From: Brachybacterium paraconglomeratum
GTDB lineage: Bacteria > Actinomycetota > Actinomycetes > Actinomycetales > Dermabacteraceae
Direction: 5' to 3'
Assembly (NCBI RefSeq): GCF_003994255.1
Contig: NZ_ML133857.1
Coordinates: forward strand, 1 to 64,000
Length of the DNA stretch: 64,000 bases
Positions 62,773-64,000 of the stretch are shown piece by piece. The first letter of the stretch is position 1. Each line of letters begins with the position of its first letter. The notes beneath the pieces were generated by a model that did no database searches, was not told where the DNA came from, and saw nothing but the letters and a program-made list of their open reading frames with translations. Both the position numbers and the translations under genes were made by a program.

Positions 62773-63919
62773 CGGCGAGGCGCTCCTTCAGCAGGTCCTC
62801 GACCAGACCGCGCGCCACCTCCGCCTCGGTGAGGTCGAAGGTGCCGGCCACGGGCACGTCCAGGGCGCGGCGCGCCTCCGCGGTCGCGAGCGGCGAGCTG
62901 GTCACCACGCCGGAGACGACCGACGGGGTCCGGCCCAGGTCCGCGAGCGCCGCGACGCCGCCGACGGCACCGAGCGCGTCGCCGGCCGCGAACACGACCC
63001 GGTCCACGACCGCTCCGACCTCGGGGTCGGCGAGCAGGCGCGCGGTCTCGCCCTGGTAGACGCCGTCGGCGATCTCCAGCAGCACCACGTCGGGACGGGC
63101 GGCGCCGCCGGCGAGCTCGTCGGCCATCGACAGGAACAGGTCGCGCACCTCCTCGACGTCGACCTGGAAGGTGGAGGAGTAGCCGAAGTCGGTGAAGTCC
63201 AGGACGCGGTGCGCGCCCGCGTCGAGGAAGAGGTTGTAGTCGTTGCCCGCGCCGGTGCCGGTCGCCTTCCCGGCGGCCACGCGCAGCCCGGCCGCGGCGA
63301 GGCCGTGCGCGAGATGGGCCAGCACCGTCGACTTCCCGGAGTTCATCGAGGTGCCGAGCACGGCGATCACGGGGACGTGATGGGCGGGACGGTCGGTGCG
63401 CGCGGTGATCGAGCGCAGCACCTGGTGGGGGGCGGTGCGGGTGAGGGTGAGGGGGCCGTGCTCGTCGCGGATCACGCCGATCGGCTCGATCTCTGTGGGG
63501 GAGCCGACGCCGGAGTGCTGCTCGAGCACACGGGAGGCCAGACCGCCGGCGGCCGCGAGATGGGCGGGGCCGAGGTCCGCGGGGACCATCGCGAGGAACT
63601 GGTCGGCGGCGTAGCGGCTGCCGTAGGCGACGACGATCTCGTCGCCGGGGAAGAGGATCTGGCGGCGGGAGACGGGGCTCTCCAGACGCTTGTGGTGGCC
63701 GACCTTCGTCACCCGGGCGAGCAGCACCTCGCCGGGCTGCGGGACGTGCTCGCCGGTGATCAGCTCGACCTCGCGGGCGCGGCGCAGGTGGGCGCCGACG
63801 GTGCGGGTGGAGAAGGCGTGCTTGGCGCGCTCGATGCGGGAGCGCACGTCCTGCGGCGCCCTTGCGGAGCTCGTGGCGGTGAGCGGCGCGGCGGTGGTCT
63901 CGGGGTGCAGGATCGTCAT
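62762..63919 (-). CDS. P-loop NTPase of unknown function
   Basis: A 385-residue soluble protein. Residues 30-165 form an N-terminal domain (LITGEHVPQPGEVLLARVTKVGHHKRLE, ILFPGDEIVVAYGSRYAADQF) of unknown fold, probably beta-rich. Residues 185-385 form a P-loop domain with VIAVLGTSMNSGKSTVL (Walker A 189-198) and DVVLLEIADGVYQGET (Walker B-like). The MNSGKST type of loop is typical of DUF1611/MobB/cobyrinate-synthetase-like P-loop proteins. Its partner is the degenerate ABC-like protein made from the same mRNA. The start ATG 63919 has an AGGAGCCCC-type site upstream (plus strand GGGGCTCCT). Confidence 0.6.
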   Translation of the reverse strand: MTILHPETTAAPLTATSSARAPQDVRSRIERAKHAFSTRTVGAHLRRAREVELITGEHVPQPGEVLLARVTKVGHHKRLESPVSRRQILFPGDEIVVAYGSRYAADQFLAMVPADLGPAHLAAAGGLASRVLEQHSGVGSPTEIEPIGVIRDEHGPLTLTRTAPHQVLRSITARTDRPAHHVPVIAVLGTSMNSGKSTVLAHLAHGLAAAGLRVAAGKATGTGAGNDYNLFLDAGAHRVLDFTDFGYSSTFQVDVEEVRDLFLSMADELAGGAARPDVVLLEIADGVYQGETARLLADPEVGAVVDRVVFAAGDALGAVGGVAALADLGRTPSVVSGVVTSSPLATAEARRALDVPVAGTFDLTEAEVARGLVEDLLKERLADAS

Positions 63920-64000
63920 CTCGGGGCTCCTCGGTGGGTGGGTCCGTGGCGGACCCTGGAGCGGGCCTGCCGTACGAGGAGCAGTGAACCGGCGGCGGAT

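Overview
The window is high-GC actinobacterial chromosome. Dense GTG/ATG genes with GGAGG-type ribosome sites, an Rpf-type cell-wall hydrolase, a Gram-positive wall context, threonine catabolism genes and overall gene style suggest a Dermabacteraceae/Brachybacterium-like member of the Micrococcales; the genus is an inference. No rRNA, tRNA or CRISPR array was seen.

The dominant content is a large extracellular polysaccharide (EPS/capsule) locus in several transcription units. At the left edge (1-5369) an ISL3-type transposase tail abuts a minus-strand run of glycosyltransferases (three GT2, one GT11 fucosyltransferase-like, one CgeB-like) and a hexapeptide acetyltransferase, visibly less GC-rich than the rest. 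After a Tat-exported protein (5880-6638) comes a WbaP-like initiating phosphoglycosyltransferase, a VanZ-like protein, and a compact module of nucleotidyltransferase, mannose-6-phosphate isomerase, PqqD-like protein and HPr-kinase-like ATPase, followed by a low-molecular-weight tyrosine phosphatase. The locus resumes at 27472-48189: a FemAB/GNAT-like protein; dehydratase, aminotransferase and a PglC-like phosphoglycosyltransferase fused to an extra C-terminal domain; three more FemAB-like proteins; a GT4; an EpsG/Wzy-like polymerase; then on the minus strand two Wzc-like kinases, a second phosphatase, a GT2, a Wzx-like flippase and a polysaccharide pyruvyltransferase; and an O-antigen-ligase-like membrane protein.

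Between the two EPS blocks (13171-27155) lie a MauE/thioredoxin fusion, an aldehyde dehydrogenase, two decayed IS3-family insertions flanking a second Tat-exported protein and a broken Gly-rich surface protein, an M48 protease, two DHA2 drug exporters, a membrane-anchored unknown, and an Rpf-like protein preceded by a possible c-di-AMP riboswitch.

The right part (48221-63919) is housekeeping/accessory: PHP histidinol-phosphatase-like, tdh-kbl threonine degradation with a large palindromic repeat on each side of kbl, MATE and RND exporters, a histidine kinase/response regulator pair, a secreted Asp-tailed protein, and an operon of a P-loop NTPase with an ABC exporter whose nucleotide-binding motifs are degenerate.

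The most interesting points are (i) a recurrent 9-bp-period direct repeat (GGACA-N4-GGACA type) in the leader of six EPS transcription units, (ii) the kinase/PqqD/nucleotidyltransferase module, whose kinase carries a second PqqD-like domain, (iii) four FemAB-type transferases inside a polysaccharide locus, and (iv) the degenerate ABC exporter. Start sites were moved from the longest frame wherever the Shine-Dalgarno sequence or ATGA-type overlap indicated a better one.
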